Below, piece by piece: positions 63,350 to 64,000 of a stretch of DNA of 64,000 nt; within the stretch, counting starts at the first letter, position 1; each line of letters starts with the position of its first letter. The position numbers were made by a program, and so were the translations under genes. Under the pieces are notes generated by a model, which did not search any database, was not told the origin of the DNA, and saw nothing but the letters and a program-made list of their open reading frames with translations. The DNA comes from Trematomus loennbergii. Its lineage: Eukaryota > Chordata > Actinopteri > Perciformes > Nototheniidae. The stretch spans positions 23,766,403 through 23,830,402 of the forward strand of contig JAAOOA010000086.1 of NCBI GenBank assembly GCA_012861695.1, read 5' to 3'.

Positions 63350-63747
63350 CACTGCTGTGTGTCTGGTGCTGCAGTGTTCTTCTCATGGTGAGGCTGAAGG
63401 CCACAGTGTACTCCAGTTGACTTGCTGAGAGTGCAGTACTCAGCGAGCCTGAAGGCAGCGTTCAGAGGCCGGCCCTGGGGTGTTGCTTTACTTTTCATCA
63501 TTCTCAGGCTTTAGAAGTCACCCATAGGAGGTGACAATGTGGTGGCTGGGAACTGGTGCGTTGTTGTTGTTGTTTTTCACCTCTTGCTGCACTCTGTTCC
63601 TTTGTCCTGGCAACTCGATGTTGCTCTGGTCTAATGAGATCACACAGAAACAAATTTAGAAAAGCATTTCACACTGAGACACAGTTTGGGTTTTTCTTTT
63701 GATGCAGTAGGAGTAGAAAGCCCACGCGTATACACACAAAGGTTTCA
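63350..63747. other. No recognised feature
   Basis: Unique-looking sequence with a short TTG repeat (63561-63575). Confidence 0.4.
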
Positions 63748-64000
63748 AGGCTTTTATTGTCATGTGTACATAGCTACAGTCAGGGGCGGACTGGCCATCG
63801 GGACGTTCGGGACGAATCCCGATGGGCCGGTACTGAAGTGGGCCGGTCGGACGATGTGGGCCACTCCGATAACTCACTAGCACCCCCCCCCCACCCGTTG
63901 ATGATTTACCGAGGTGGGCCGGCGGTACCGAAGTGGGCCGGTCGAGAGTCCCGGGCTGATTTGTAGTCCCAGTCCGCCCCTGGCTACAGTGTAGTATTGA
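63748..64000 (-). mobile_element. LINE tail fragment split by a hAT
   Basis: CAAGGCTTTTATTGTCATG is the reverse complement of a fish LINE 3' end. The text breaks at 63780 and resumes with GCTACAGTGTAGTATTGA after the hAT. It continues past the window. Confidence 0.45.
63781..63982. mobile_element. Non-autonomous hAT, 202 bp, perfect 8-bp TSD
   Basis: The ends CAGGGGCGGACTGG and CCAGTCCGCCCCTG are perfect inverted repeats (the right one preceded by TAGTC). GCTACAGT flanks both sides (63773-63780 and 63983-63990). GTGGGCCGG motifs repeat inside, and a C-tract follows CACTAG. Non-coding. Confidence 0.96.

Overview
The window looks like teleost fish non-coding DNA, probably a gene desert or a very large intron. 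It is AT-rich. It has long CA/GT microsatellites, tRNA-derived SINEs with a fish-type 3' tail, 3' ends of L2/Rex-like LINEs, and many short non-autonomous DNA transposons with fish-type termini. I found no complete host gene, no rRNA, no functional tRNA and no CRISPR array. The longest open frames are explained by microsatellites, by transposons or by chance. The species cannot be fixed from the sequence; a percomorph is a guess.

Layout. 0-2.2 kb: a nested hAT composite with a BED-finger remnant, then a TTAA-flanked MITE. 4.3 kb: SINE. 7 kb: compound GT array. 11.3-12 kb: LTR-like and other unresolved repeat sequence. 13.3-17.9 kb: three hAT elements, a degenerate SINE, an L2-like LINE end and a truncated TTAA MITE. 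18.5 kb: CA array. 20 kb: SINE. 21.5-22.7 kb: a hAT with a BED zinc-finger gene start, sitting inside a LINE tail. 24-26.5 kb: mostly unique sequence with two candidate conserved regulatory blocks, then a hAT. 28-35 kb: three of the longest CA/GT arrays, two TTAA MITEs and a LINE end. 35-46 kb: mostly unique, with one complete TIR element at 40.1 kb and two speculative exon-like segments. 46.1 kb: a PIF/Harbinger-type element that keeps a MADF-like exon. 46.6-53 kb: mostly unique. 53-53.8 kb: a 5'-truncated LINE with a SINE inside it. 55.6-64 kb: a third MITE copy, a hAT with a nested MITE, an unresolved DNA element with a 13-bp minisatellite, two more hATs, a TA-flanked hairpin element and LINE tails.

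The main result is how readable the transposon history is. Eight hAT-type elements have both ends and a perfect 8-bp target duplication, and a ninth has 7/8. A Harbinger element has a TAA duplication. Five TTAA-flanked MITEs fall into two families with complete ends. The SINE shares its 3' tail with a LINE present in the same window, which fits a SINE mobilised by that LINE. All five perfect TGACGTCA (CRE/ATF) octamers I noticed lie inside transposons. I found no convincing new biological system. The most testable leads are transposon-borne CREs, the retained BED and MADF reading frames, and a frame kept open in all three copies of one MITE.
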